Assembly: GCF_041435195.1 (NCBI RefSeq)
Contig: NZ_CP108106.1
Location: 372,001-436,000, forward strand
Length of the DNA: 64,000 bases
Direction of reading: 5' to 3'
From: Streptomyces sp. NBC_00224
Lineage (GTDB): Bacteria; Actinomycetota; Actinomycetes; Streptomycetales; Streptomycetaceae
Part shown: positions 1 to 8,188 of the stretch, one piece after another
How the letters are laid out: each line of letters starts with the position of its first letter
Numbering within the stretch: the first letter of the stretch is position 1
Notes under the pieces: generated by a model
What the model was told of the DNA's origin: nothing
What the model saw: the letters and a program-made list of their open reading frames with translations, nothing else
Database searches by the model: none
Translations under genes and position numbers: made by a program

Positions 1-2
1 AA

Positions 3-65
3 CCGCCCACCCTGGCCGACTCCGTGACAAACGTCGGGAACTCCCTGTGGGCGCGGCCGTTGTGA
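3..65 (+). other. Possible 3' end of a gene entering from the left
   Basis: A frame open from the window edge ends at TGA 63-65 and reads ...TNVGNSLWARPL. It could be the tail of a truncated CDS, but 20 codons are too few to recognise. The rest of 66-169 shows nothing. Confidence 0.15.
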
Positions 66-169
66 CCCTCGCGCGCACCAGCGCCCACCGGGCCGCAGGA
101 GGTCTTCGAGCGGGGACCGCCGTGGGTACCTAGGTGTGCTCCCGGCGCGGCCCGGCACCGAGGTTGACG

Positions 170-415
170 TCATCGCCCTGCCCGAACGCCGTATTCTGCC
201 GTGGATCGCGCTGCGCCCGCGTAGCGCGTGAGCAGCGCGTGGCCGCCTTTGAGGATCCAGCGTTCGGGCTGGGCCTGGAACACCCGGGCGACCAGGCGGC
301 CGAAGTAGCAGGAACTCAGCAGGTCGGCGACGCCCATCCCGCTCTGCCGGGACAGGAGATGGGCCTTGTGCTTGAACGCGCCATAGAAAGCCGTCGGGCT
401 CGTGTACACGTCCAT
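170..415 (-). pseudogene. AbiEii-type toxin (nucleotidyltransferase), N-terminal fragment
   Basis: The 81-residue product carries the start of an AbiEii/AbiGii nucleotidyltransferase: WILKGGHALLTRY followed by the AARST region that precedes the catalytic DxD. The frame then leaves the expected Arg-x-Thr-x-Asp-Val-Asp/Asn-Leu track. An overlapping frame contains DDVNL before its own stop, so a small indel plus loss of the rest has destroyed the gene. AbiEii toxins are about 250-300 residues, so most of the catalytic domain is gone. The fragment lies directly downstream of the AbiEi-like antitoxin gene on the same strand, the normal order for type IV toxin-antitoxin systems. The toxin cannot be active as written. 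Confidence 0.6.
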
Positions 416-546
416 CTGGCTCCTCGAACAGCGGTGGTCGGCGGCCAGGGTTCAAACTTACGGGCGGTGACCGGGTATCCCGACAGCCGTGCCCACAAGG
501 GCGGCGGGGTGCGACGGCGCTTCTGGGCTCTGATCGGGTCCGGACG

Positions 547-1335
547 TCAGTTGTCGTCCGCGCCGGGCGCCAGGTGCTGAAGGAGCTGCTGGCGCCACGG
601 GGCCGGGAGGCGGGACAGGGCGGCGGCGACGTCCTCCACGCGCGCCTGGACCAGCAGCCGTCCCACCTGCTCGGCGCCCACACCTTCGCCCGCCTGGGCA
701 GTGAGATGGTCGATCAGGTCGTGGCCCGTGGCCGCGTGGGGCAGCCCGTAGGCGTGGGTGAAGGGCTGGAGATGAGGGGCGAGGGTGTCGGGCCCGACCA
801 GGTGGCGGCCGGCCGCGTCCGCGATCACCGCGCCGATGTGCGCGCCGTCGACTCCGGCATGCAGCAGGTCGGTGATGGTGCGCGTGGGTGTGGTGACGGG
901 CAGTCCGTCCACGAGTGCGATGTGCCCGGGATCCAGGACCGGCCCGTCATACAGGCGCCGGCCCGGCGCCGCGCCGCCGGTCCCGGGGGGCACCAGCATC
1001 TCCACCACGGGTGCGGGCAGATCACCGAGCTGGTGCAGGCGGCAGGCGGAGGCGTGGGAGATGACCGCCCCCGGGCGGGCGGGCGGCAGCCTGCGCCAGG
1101 CGGGCGTCGGCGGATCCATCGCGAGCCAGGCGGCCTTGATGTCCCCGTGCCGCGGCACGGGCGCCCCCGCCAGCTGAAAGACCCCGTCGTCCACCGCCGT
1201 CAGCAGACCCGCCTGTACCAGCCCCGTCAGCCGGAACGTGCTGACGCCTTCGATGGCGGCCTGCGCCTGCGTCACCAGGCCCCACTGCCCAGCCGTCCAA
1301 CTGCCCAGCCTCACCAACGCGTCCACGTGATCCAC
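547..1335 (-). CDS. AbiEi-type antitoxin (type IV toxin-antitoxin system)
   Basis: About 262 residues from a GTG at 1335-1333; a second GTG at 1326 is equally possible. The N-terminal part (LGSWTAGQWGLVTQAQAA through GLVQAGLLTAVDDGVFQL) has the winged-helix layout of AbiEi antitoxins. It is followed by the typical ISHASACRLHQLGDLP and DGLPVTTPTRTITDLL segments found in actinobacterial members. AbiEi proteins bind their own promoter and counteract the AbiEii nucleotidyltransferase without contacting it. The downstream partner (170-415) is only a fragment, so this is an orphan antitoxin. The frame is open much further upstream, but codon use before 1335 does not look like protein. Confidence 0.7.
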   Translation of the reverse strand: MDHVDALVRLGSWTAGQWGLVTQAQAAIEGVSTFRLTGLVQAGLLTAVDDGVFQLAGAPVPRHGDIKAAWLAMDPPTPAWRRLPPARPGAVISHASACRLHQLGDLPAPVVEMLVPPGTGGAAPGRRLYDGPVLDPGHIALVDGLPVTTPTRTITDLLHAGVDGAHIGAVIADAAGRHLVGPDTLAPHLQPFTHAYGLPHAATGHDLIDHLTAQAGEGVGAEQVGRLLVQARVEDVAAALSRLPAPWRQQLLQHLAPGADDN

Positions 1336-1460
1336 CCTCGCATCATCCCAGGAGGCCCCGGGTAAAGGAGAGCAGTGGCCAAAGCCGCCGAGGACGAAGC
1401 ACTGGCCCTCCCTGCCTCGTCGAAAGCTGCCTAAACAGTCGCCGCATAGATCACGCTCCG

Positions 1461-1943
1461 TCAGACCGCGGGAGGTCGCACCCAGGGCGCGAGCCTTTCC
1501 CCGGCTGCCAGCTCGCGCCAGTATCGGAAAACGGAGCCCTGAACGATGTCGAGCTGTCCTGCAGCGATCAGGCACGAAGCCTGGTTTGTGCCGCCTGCGT
1601 CCGCTTCGAAGGCCAGGACGACAGGGGGTGTTTCCCCGACCTGGTCGACAACCAGCCGCATCTCGTCCGGCGTTGGTGCACGGAAGGCCGGATCCTGGAA
1701 GCTGGAAGGGCACCTGACCAGGACCGGGTCAGCGAAGACCAATTCCAAGTGGTGAGCGTAGGAAATGTCGTGCCCGGCGCCCAGGCACAGCCGGCCCGCG
1801 TTCCACTCCACCACGTCCCAGTCCCACCAGGACCCTTCGGGGAGCTGGATCACCTCGTGTCCCTGTTCATCTGAGGCCCTCCCTTGCGCTGCTAATCGAA
1901 CAGTCAGCAAAGCTACACGTGCTCCCCAGTTCACCCCCTTGAC
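1461..1943 (-). CDS. Conserved hypothetical protein
   Basis: A soluble acidic protein of about 160 residues rich in Trp and acidic residues (GSWWDWDVVEWNAGRLCLG, LELVFADPVLVRCP, DEMRLVVDQVGETPPVVLAFEADAG). It has no signal peptide, membrane segment or recognised motif. GTG codons at 1943 and 1934 are the likely starts; the frame stays open to 2096 but that stretch is Arg/Pro-rich and unconvincing. The protein-like composition suggests a real gene. No function is proposed. It lies on the same strand as the AbiEi gene, about 130 bp upstream of it. Confidence 0.45.
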   Translation of the reverse strand, partial: VKGVNWGARVALLTVRLAAQGRASDEQGHEVIQLPEGSWWDWDVVEWNAGRLCLGAGHDISYAHHLELVFADPVLVRCPSSFQDPAFRAPTPDEMRLVVDQVGETPPVVLAFEADAGGTNQASCLIAAGQLDIVQGSVFRYWRELAAGERLAPWVRPPAV

Positions 1944-2114
1944 GGCCTGGGGCCGTGAGGCGTCTGGCCCCGGCCGAAGGCAGCGGTCCCGCGATGGTCC
2001 TCCTACCTGCCGGGCTTCGGGCGAAATCCCCATCGGTACCTGCCCGGCCCCGCCACCCCGGGGCAGTTCGTCACCCGGCCGGTCAAAGACGACCACCGTC
2101 CCAGGCCGTAGGCC

Positions 2115-2710
2115 TCACCGGTGCCCGCCGCGGGCATCTCCCGGCGGGCGGACCAGGGCAGGCGGGTGAGCCGGGTCGGGGCGGAAGCCGAGCCGCAGGT
2201 AGGCGCGTTCCAGCTCGGGGGTGCGGGCGGCGGCCACCAGGCCGATGCCGTGGGTGTCGGCGTGCCGCAGCGCCACGCGCACGAGGCGGCCGGCGGAGAC
2301 GGCATCGTTCTCGGCCGCGGCCAACTGCCCCACTTCCCACCACGTGCCGCCCGCCCTGCGGTGCGCGTGGCGGGCCCGCGTCACGGCCACCGAGCTGGAG
2401 ACGCCGCGCAGCGTGCGGGCCATCTCCGCCATGAGAAGGACACCGAAGGTATGGCCACGCTGTTTCCGGCCAGCGCCACAGGCACCCCGCAGACCGCCGC
2501 CAGCAATGCGGCGGCGGCGCCCAGACCAAGCGCGAGCAGTGCGAGCACCAGGGCGGCGGCCATGCCGATTGCGGCCAGACGGCGCCGGGGACGGATGCGC
2601 GGGCCCTGGACGGCTGATCCGGAAAACAGAACATCATCGAGCGATTCAACCCCCATGCGCAGGGTGTCCCACAGGGGAACGTTCCTGCATGCCGCCCCTG
2701 ACCTGGGCAT
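2115..2710 (-). pseudogene. Membrane-anchored hypothetical protein, frameshifted
   Basis: Two consecutive minus-strand frames appear to be one protein. The first (about 109 residues from 2710) has two hydrophobic stretches (AAIGMAAALVLALLALGLG and AALLAAVCGVPVALAG). The second (from about 2432) reads MARTLRGVSSSVAVTRARHAHRR, then GGTWWEVGQLAAAEN and a tail like a GNAT C-terminus (ELERAYLRLGFRPDP). The frames meet near 2430-2450, consistent with a one-base indel. This is either a decayed gene or an assembly error; function is unknown. Confidence 0.35.
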
Positions 2711-2841
2711 TCACGGAACTGCGGTCTGAACCTCTTTCAAAGAGGCCACCCACGTTACGAGCCGGGCGGCGTGGGCAGCGTCTCACGCTCGTATGAAACA
2801 GCCCTCCGCCCACAGGGGCAGCCCGCTCTGGCAGCTACCAC

Positions 2842-3066
2842 TCAGGTTGACCGAAGCTCACCCACGCAGAACGCGGTCCGGGTGCGCTGCCAGTGCGGCG
2901 CCGCACTCTGCCCGCCCCGCGGTCGCATCGGCTCGATCTCCAGGGCGCGGTCCCCGATCGTGAACTGCCCGCGTGTCTGCTGTTCGACCACGTCCCGCAG
3001 CTTGCTCACGATCTGCTCGTATCGGGACTGGCTCACGTTTCCGACGTCGGTGAGCTCCTCTGGCAT
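2842..3066 (-). pseudogene. DUF6192-like protein, N-terminal fragment
   Basis: The readable part (MPEELTDVGNVSQSRYEQIV, then VEQQTRGQFTIGDRALEIEP and MRPRGG) resembles the N-terminus of a Streptomyces family of putative DNA-binding proteins (DUF6192-like, from memory). Family members are 200 or more residues, while here the frame runs into unrelated sequence and stops after about 75. The start at 3066 is the first Met that fits; the frame is open to 3138. Probably truncated by a deletion whose edge lies near 2890. Confidence 0.4.
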
Positions 3067-3335
3067 GGCGTCTTCACCATCCAAGTTCGGTGCGCAGAAG
3101 GGCACTTCGGTCCGCAGGAGGCCGGGCTCTGCTTCCAATACGGAGAGGCAGAGCCTGTTACCCCAACCAGGCGTTGCTCGACGACATGAGCACGCGCTGT
3201 ACCGGAAGCCTCAGGAGTCCAGAGCAAGTTGTGCAGGTACGACTGGGCTCCTGCCCCTTGCGACTCCGGACCCCCGCCCGTCTCAGACCTCGCGTTCGCG
3301 TAAGCATCCAATCGACGCTTTGCTCCGGCATCACC

Positions 3336-3401
3336 AACGCCCCGTTCAAGACCCGCGTCAAGATCGGCGGCGGCTGGAACACCTACAACACCCTCTTCTA
3401 G
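3336..3401 (+). pseudogene. FG-GAP/VCBS-type repeat remnant
   Basis: A short reading (NAPFKTRVKIGGGWNTYNTLF then TAG) matches the Gly-Gly-Gly-Trp-Asn-x-Tyr-Asn core of FG-GAP-like repeats from secreted Streptomyces proteins. Nothing else of such a gene is present. The surrounding 3139-3583 interval shows no other convincing coding sequence. Confidence 0.3.
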
Positions 3402-3583
3402 GCGCTGCACCGCTGTTTTGGGTCGTCCACCGCCACAGCGGCAGGGCGTGCCCGAGGGTGACGCCGCGCCTGCTTGCTGGTACGGCCCTCGCTGTGACCG
3501 GAAACGTTCGCCGGCCCGGGGCCCGGGGCATCCACCGGATTGTGTGACACGGAGGGTTTGCTCGTTCCGTTAGGGTGCGCCGA

Positions 3584-3931
3584 ATGGACGACAGCACTTC
3601 ATGGCAGCACTCAACGGCGACTCAGACCCTGTACTTCCATCCCGACTATCTCGATGCAGTACGCGCCGAACAGAAGACGACCACGGTACGTTTCCATGAC
3701 CCGGTGGAGACGGGCCCGGTGAGCCTGGTGTTCGAGTTGGACGAGGAGGTAGCACTACCGGGTGTCGTCACGCAGGTCACCGCTAAGACGATTGCCCAGC
3801 TGAGCGAGTCGGACGCCCAAGCGGACGGTTTCCGTAGTCTCGCCGAGCTTCACGACAGACTGCGGTTTCACTACCCCCAGATCGAGGCGACCGACACCAT
3901 CGCCATCGTGCACTTCCGATTGGCGAAATGA
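3584..3931 (+). CDS. ASCH domain-containing protein
   Basis: A 115-residue protein starting at ATG 3584. It has the ASCH fold pattern: an early YFHPDYLDAVRAEQKTTTVR segment with the conserved Lys-Thr-Thr-x-Arg, a central beta-strand region (GPVSLVFELDEEVALPGVV), and the closing TDTIAIVHFRLAK strand. ASCH domains are small PUA-related domains that bind RNA or act on nucleosides. The length matches single-domain members. It stands alone between decayed sequences, so the substrate cannot be inferred. Confidence 0.75.
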   Translation: MDDSTSWQHSTATQTLYFHPDYLDAVRAEQKTTTVRFHDPVETGPVSLVFELDEEVALPGVVTQVTAKTIAQLSESDAQADGFRSLAELHDRLRFHYPQIEATDTIAIVHFRLAK

Positions 3932-3973
3932 GTGAGTGACCTCAGGCATCGACTGCAGTGCATCCCTGCGTGA

Positions 3974-4111
3974 TCACGCCGCTTCGGGACGTGGGCGAAC
4001 CCAGCGCTGCTGACGTTCACCGCGGATGCGGGCACGCTCACGGCGCTGGGCGGCCAGTATGTCGAGCGGGCGGGCATTGCTGTTGCGCCAGCTCAGGTAA
4101 GCGTGCAGGAC
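3974..4111 (-). pseudogene. IS630-family transposase C-terminal remnant
   Basis: About 45 residues (VLHAYLSWRNSNARPLDILA followed by AQRRERARIRGERQQRW) resemble the extreme C-terminus of a Streptomyces IS630-type transposase, after the catalytic Glu. The rest of the gene is absent. It lies just left of the complete IS630 element but on the other strand, so it is a separate older insertion. Confidence 0.45.
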
Positions 4112-4237
4112 CCGGGTCTGGACGGTGTGGCCGGGCCCGCCCCCTGTTTCTGCCTGCAGGAGCCGACGGTGGGCGGCCCGAACTCGTCGAAGGCGAACGT
4201 GCGGTCCGGCGGTTCCCGGCAAACCTTCCCGGTCGCA

Positions 4238-4282
4238 GCCCTAGTAGTGCTTTGTTACTGACCTTTCCGTTGGGTTGTCGGG
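4238..4282 (+). repeat. IS630 left inverted repeat
   Basis: A 45-bp sequence beginning GCCCTAGTAGTGCTTTGTTA. It is the exact reverse complement of 5387-5431. Confidence 0.9.
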
Positions 4283-4318
4283 GGTGACGCTGACGGGGCT
4301 TCGCGCTATCTCAGTGGT

Positions 4319-5381
4319 ATGAGGTATGCGCAAGGGGGTGGGCTCAGGCCCCATGAACAAGCCGCCCGGGAACGGATAAGGATGCTGGCGGCAAAGGGCT
4401 TTGAGCAGGGTGAGAAGAACTCCGTGATTGCGAAGGACCTTCGGGTGAGTGTCCGTTCGGTCGAGCGGTGGCGGCGGGCATGGAAGGAGAACAGTGCTGC
4501 TGGCCTGCGCTGTTCAGGACCGGCCAAGAGCCCGAAGGTGGGCTCCGAGGAGTTCGCCGCCGTGGAGCAAAGGCTGCTGCTCGGGACGGTGTTCCATGGG
4601 TGGCCCAATGAGCGGTGGACCCTGTCCCGGGTGCAGGTGCTCATCGCCGAGACGCTGGGTGTGTGCCTGTCCGTCCGTGGAGTGTGGGAGTTGCTGCGGC
4701 GTCACGGCTGGTCCTGTCAGCAGCCCGCGCGGCGGGCAGTGGAACGGAACGAGGCGGCCGTTGCGGGCTGGGTGAAGGAGACCTGGCCGTCGGCAAAGCC
4801 CCGCGGCGGCGCTCGGGGCCTGGCTCGTCTTCGAGGACGAAGCCGCTGTCACGATGACGTCGCACCATGGACGCACCTGGGCGCCGAAGGGAAGGACCCC
4901 TGTGATCAGGTTCAACGGCGCCTCCCGCGGCCGGGTGACCCTGGCCGCGCTCGCCTGCTACAAACCCGGCGAACGCAGCCGGCTCATCTTCCGGCCCCGG
5001 ATCCAGGGCCACCACTTGGGCGCTCAACGAGGCTTCACCTGGCAGAACTACCGTGACCTGCTCGTGCGTGCCCATCTCCAACTCGGCGGCCCCATCGTCG
5101 TGACCTGGGACAATCTCAACGTCCACCGCAGCACCGGAATCCGCGACTACGCAGCCGATCACGACTGGCTGACCATCATCCAGCTGCCGTCATACGCACC
5201 GGACTTGAACCCTGTCGAAGGGATCTGGTCTCTTCTGCGGCGGGCCGTGACAGCGAACACCGTCTTCGCCAACCGAGACCACCTCGTCCAGGCCGTCCGC
5301 AGCGGCCTGCGACACATCCAGCACACACCAGCCCTGATCAACGGATGTCTGGATGGCACCGGTCTCTCCCCCGTGACCTGA
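4319..5381 (+). pseudogene. IS630-family transposase in two frames
   Basis: The first frame (4319 to about 4800) gives an N-terminal HTH (ERIRMLAAKGFEQGEKN, then SVIAKDLRVSVRSVERWRR). The second (about 4800-5381) gives the DDE domain: LVFEDEAA with the first Asp, VTWDNLNVHR with the second, and APDLNPVEGIW with the Glu. All catalytic residues are present. The frames join near TWPSAK/SPAAALGAWLVF with a +1 offset. Related elements sometimes use programmed frameshifting, but no clear slippery heptamer is visible, so it may simply be a frameshift mutation. Confidence 0.75.
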
Positions 5382-5386
5382 CACCG

Positions 5387-5431
5387 CCCGACAACCCAAC
5401 GGAAAGGTCAGTAACAAAGCACTACTAGGGC
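5387..5431 (-). repeat. IS630 right inverted repeat
   Basis: Exact 45-bp reverse complement of the left end at 4238-4282. Confidence 0.9.
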
Positions 5432-5453
5432 CTGTCCGACGGATCATTTCGGG
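5428..5453 (+). repeat. GGGCCTGTCCG-type end motif, copy 1
   Basis: A 26-bp stretch beginning GGGCCTGTCCGACGGATCAT. It matches 23818-23843 at 23 of 26 positions in the same orientation, and its first 11 bases recur in the hairpin at 34725-34760. It may be the end of an unidentified transposable element. It abuts the IS630 right end. Confidence 0.4.
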
Positions 5454-5499
5454 CAAGTGCAGGCACGCCCGACGCGGCGGAGCTGAAGGGCCGCAGCAG

Positions 5500-6024
5500 T
5501 CACGTGAACGACGGCCACCGGTCGGCGGCCCACTCCCGCCAGCCCACCCAGCCGGGTGGCGGGCCAACGACCCTGCGGCCCTCCAGCTCCGCCGCGTCGG
5601 GTTCCTCAAAATGCGCCCACCCGTGCAGGATGTCGGCCTCGGACATCGGCAACGTCTCTTCTGGGGTGGTCGCCCAGCGATGGGCGATACGGGCGCGTTG
5701 GGTCCTATCGTCCACCGGCAGGTAGACCATGCGGAAGCACGCATCCTCGGCCTCCACAAGCCAGCGGATCGCGGACCGTTCGTCCCGTGACCAACAGCCG
5801 AAGTCCACGACGACGTTGGTGCCCAGTTTGACCGCCTCCAAGGCGAGCCAGAGCATGCGGCCCTCCAGCACGTCGCGCTTGCCGTCCGCCTCCGCCTCGC
5901 CGAACAGGGGAATCATCCAGTCGTCGGGCGTCAGGCGCAGCGCACCGTGCTCCGCAGCGAGCTGCCGAGCCCGCGTGGTCTTTCCGGCCCCTGGCAGGCC
6001 GACCATCAGGAACAACGTGGTCAC
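5500..6024 (-). CDS. P-loop AAA family ATPase/kinase
   Basis: A 174-residue cytosolic protein with a Walker A motif GLPGAGKTT at residues 9-17, a DDW segment (TPDDWMIPLF) and VVVDFGCWSRDERSAIR, which fits the Walker B/lid region. This layout is typical of the small zeta-toxin/chloramphenicol-phosphotransferase-like kinases common in Streptomyces, which phosphorylate small molecules or nucleotides. A Trp-rich tail (GWVGWREWAADRWPSF) follows. The substrate is unknown, and it has no operon partner. Confidence 0.8.
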   Translation of the reverse strand: MTTLFLMVGLPGAGKTTRARQLAAEHGALRLTPDDWMIPLFGEAEADGKRDVLEGRMLWLALEAVKLGTNVVVDFGCWSRDERSAIRWLVEAEDACFRMVYLPVDDRTQRARIAHRWATTPEETLPMSEADILHGWAHFEEPDAAELEGRRVVGPPPGWVGWREWAADRWPSFT

Positions 6025-6081
6025 ACCCAGATCATGGCAGGGAAGCCAATCAGACGACCACCGCTTTACCTGCCCGCCCGA

Positions 6082-6126
6082 TCACGGGCTGAGCCACAGA
6101 CGGATGGAGGCCAGCGTGCAGACCAT
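6082..6126 (-). pseudogene. IS5-type transposase C-terminal remnant
   Basis: The minus strand reads MVCTLASIRLWLSP then stop. This resembles the tail of certain Streptomyces IS5-type transposases and the remnant at 24442-24519 (TVTVASIRLWLRP). The nucleotide match around both stops is also visible. The region to 6577 holds no other recognisable gene. Confidence 0.35.
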
Positions 6127-6577
6127 CCAGGCCCGCAGCCCAGCCGTGCACCTCGTCAACCGTGACATCCCCACCCATGACTGGCGCAACGAGCGGCTCG
6201 CGGGCAGTCACGTCCACTGCGGCTGCAGTACTGCCTAATCAGCTGTCCGGAAGAAGTGGCGGGGCAGGGGGATCAGCCACCTGAGCCATCAAGGGCAACC
6301 GGCGTGAAACCATCCCTGCCCCACCCGCGCAGTCCCAGAGTCGCGAACTCGTGGGACGCACCCAAGAAGGTACGGCCGCGTGCTCAAGCTGTGGTTCCGG
6401 TCCCGGCAGAGAATGCAGACTCAGCCCGGCCCCGGCTGTCTCCTGGTCCTGCCCCCCCCGGAACCCGACTGGGTACGTCTGCCCCTCCTCCTGTCTCTGC
6501 GCTCCTCGACAGCGAGCGGCTTCCCGGGTGGGCTTGGCTGTAGGCAGACGTCAACGGCCTCAGCATCAGGAGCAGGT

Positions 6578-7633
6578 ATGCCCGAGCGTGAACGCAAACC
6601 CGACAGCACACCCCGTACGCCTCACACCCCGCTGCGAGAGGCCACATCCGCACGTCTGCCAGAAACGGCCCTGGCCATGACCGCCCACAACGCGCCCAAC
6701 TCCGTGACCCATCCGCCTGGCCCGGGGATGCACGTTCTGCAGCGCGCCGCCGGCAACGGCGCACTGGCCAAGGCGCTGGCCGCCCGCCGCTCCGCATCCA
6801 CGCGTGGCGCGCCCACCCCGCCGACGGTCCAGCGGGCCGGGGCCGACAGCACGGACGCCGGTCCGTCGGACGCCGTCACCTACCGGCTCCAGATCCAGGT
6901 CAAGAAGCAGCGCCGGATGGTCGATCCCCAATACTGGGACGGTAACGATATCGGCCACGCCTGGGTGGTCCTCTACACCAAGACCGGTGGCTCCACCTCG
7001 TACAAGTCCTACGGCTTCTTCCCTTCCAGTCCCCTGGACGGGCGCCGCGAGGCACTCAGTACCGTGCCCGGCGTCGTGAAGAGGAACTGGGACCTGCCCG
7101 AAGGGGCCACCTCCGCGTTCGAGACGGACCTGACGCAGGAACAGGTCCTCAAGTTCAAGGAGTACATCGACCAGCACGAGAACGAGAAATACAGTCTCCT
7201 CCGCTACAACTGCGTCTCCTTCGCGCGCGGCGCCTTCAAGGCCGCCACCGGCAAGAGCGCTCCCGGCCTCGAACTCCCGTTGCTGGAGAACCCCAACCTT
7301 CTGCAGGACTTCATCAAGCGGACCAACGAGAAGCAGGGCAAGCCGAGGGCGGGCGAGCGGGTCGCGGACGCGTACGCCGGCGACCCCAGCCCCACCAGGT
7401 CCGAACGCGTGGCGCTGGAGGCCGCCAACGCTGCCGGCTCGGACTCCGGCGGGGAATGGGTCCCGGGTCACGAATCACCGGCCTCCGCCGCCAACAGCCC
7501 CGCCCTCCCGCCCCAGCAGCACACCCCCGGGCGGATGCTGCTCGAATCCGAAAGCGACTCCGACGAATCCGCCCGGGGCCGGCCGACCGCCCCTCCCACA
7601 CAGCCCGCACAGAGGCGCTTCTCTCTGGACTGA
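6578..7633 (+). CDS. Putative secreted papain-like effector with LQRAAGN leader
   Basis: Start ATG 6578 lies behind AGGAG (6568-6572), giving 351 residues. The N-terminus is Pro/Thr-rich and disordered, then HVLQRAAGNGALAKALAARR. This LQRxAGN-type signature is typical of cargo of extracellular contractile injection systems and related polymorphic toxins. The central domain has GHAWVVLYTKTGG and, about 80 residues later, SLLRYNCVSFARGAF. A His followed by Asn-Cys is the order seen in circularly permuted papain-like (LRAT/NlpC-like) enzymes. The C-terminal third is low-complexity Ser/Pro/Glu. No signal peptide, injection apparatus or clear immunity gene is adjacent. A thiol hydrolase acting on protein, peptidoglycan or lipid is inferred. 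Confidence 0.55.
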   Translation: MPERERKPDSTPRTPHTPLREATSARLPETALAMTAHNAPNSVTHPPGPGMHVLQRAAGNGALAKALAARRSASTRGAPTPPTVQRAGADSTDAGPSDAVTYRLQIQVKKQRRMVDPQYWDGNDIGHAWVVLYTKTGGSTSYKSYGFFPSSPLDGRREALSTVPGVVKRNWDLPEGATSAFETDLTQEQVLKFKEYIDQHENEKYSLLRYNCVSFARGAFKAATGKSAPGLELPLLENPNLLQDFIKRTNEKQGKPRAGERVADAYAGDPSPTRSERVALEAANAAGSDSGGEWVPGHESPASAANSPALPPQQHTPGRMLLESESDSDESARGRPTAPPTQPAQRRFSLD

Positions 7634-7842
7634 CTAATCGATTCAGAGACTCTGACCCGCAGCGTCGCCGCTCGCCTGGACGCCCGACACCAATGTCGCC
7701 CAGGTCCCCGCCGACGGCCGGGGCTTCCCTGCGCGGCCGAGAGGATCAGCTGAGGCCGCCTGCGGCGGCAGCAGTCGCCGGGGGGCGGGTTGGTCATCTC
7801 CATCAGGAAGTCCTGGTCAGCGGCGCCCGAGCAACGGACCTG

Positions 7843-8064
7843 ATGCCGATCGCCGTCGACATCGACGTGATGCCGGACAAACGCAAGATGTCCGTGGGCG
7901 AACTCGCGGACCGCATAGGGATCACCCCCGCCAACCTGGCGGTACTCAAGAACGGCCGCGCCAAGGCGGTGCGCTTCGCGAGGCTCACCGCGCTCTGCGA
8001 GGTACTCGAATGCCAGCCGGGCGACCTGCTGCGCTGGGAGGCCGAGGACACCGCGGGCCGGTGA
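7843..8064 (+). CDS. Small Cro/C1-type HTH regulator
   Basis: A 73-residue protein: PIAVDIDVMPDKRKMSVGEL, then DRIGITPANLAVLKNGRAKA and VLECQPGDLLRWEAED. This is the full signature of the YozG/XRE_3-like one-domain regulators (helix-turn-helix at about residues 20-45). Such genes usually follow a DUF2975 membrane-protein gene, but no DUF2975 sequence is visible upstream in 7634-7842. The start at ATG 7843 is chosen from family length. It is probably a DNA-binding protein without its usual partner. Confidence 0.75.
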   Translation: MPIAVDIDVMPDKRKMSVGELADRIGITPANLAVLKNGRAKAVRFARLTALCEVLECQPGDLLRWEAEDTAGR

Positions 8065-8188
8065 CGCGTGGCCGCCGGTAGCCTACGTCCGCGACGTGTC
8101 GGAGAAGATTTCGAGGAAGGCCCGCCCCATCCGCACCCGACGGAGGGCGGCGACGCGGGCCCCATCTCCCCGGACCGCTCCTAAGCGG

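Larger units (their letters stand above)
4238..5431 (+). mobile_element. IS630-family insertion sequence, complete ends
   Basis: The element is bounded by perfect 45-bp inverted repeats at 4238-4282 and 5387-5431. Both outer ends read through a CTAG in which the TA is the usual IS630/Tc1 target dinucleotide. The 1.2-kb length suits the family. One transposase is encoded in two overlapping frames. Perfect ends imply recent arrival compared with the many terminus-less remnants in the window. Confidence 0.85.
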
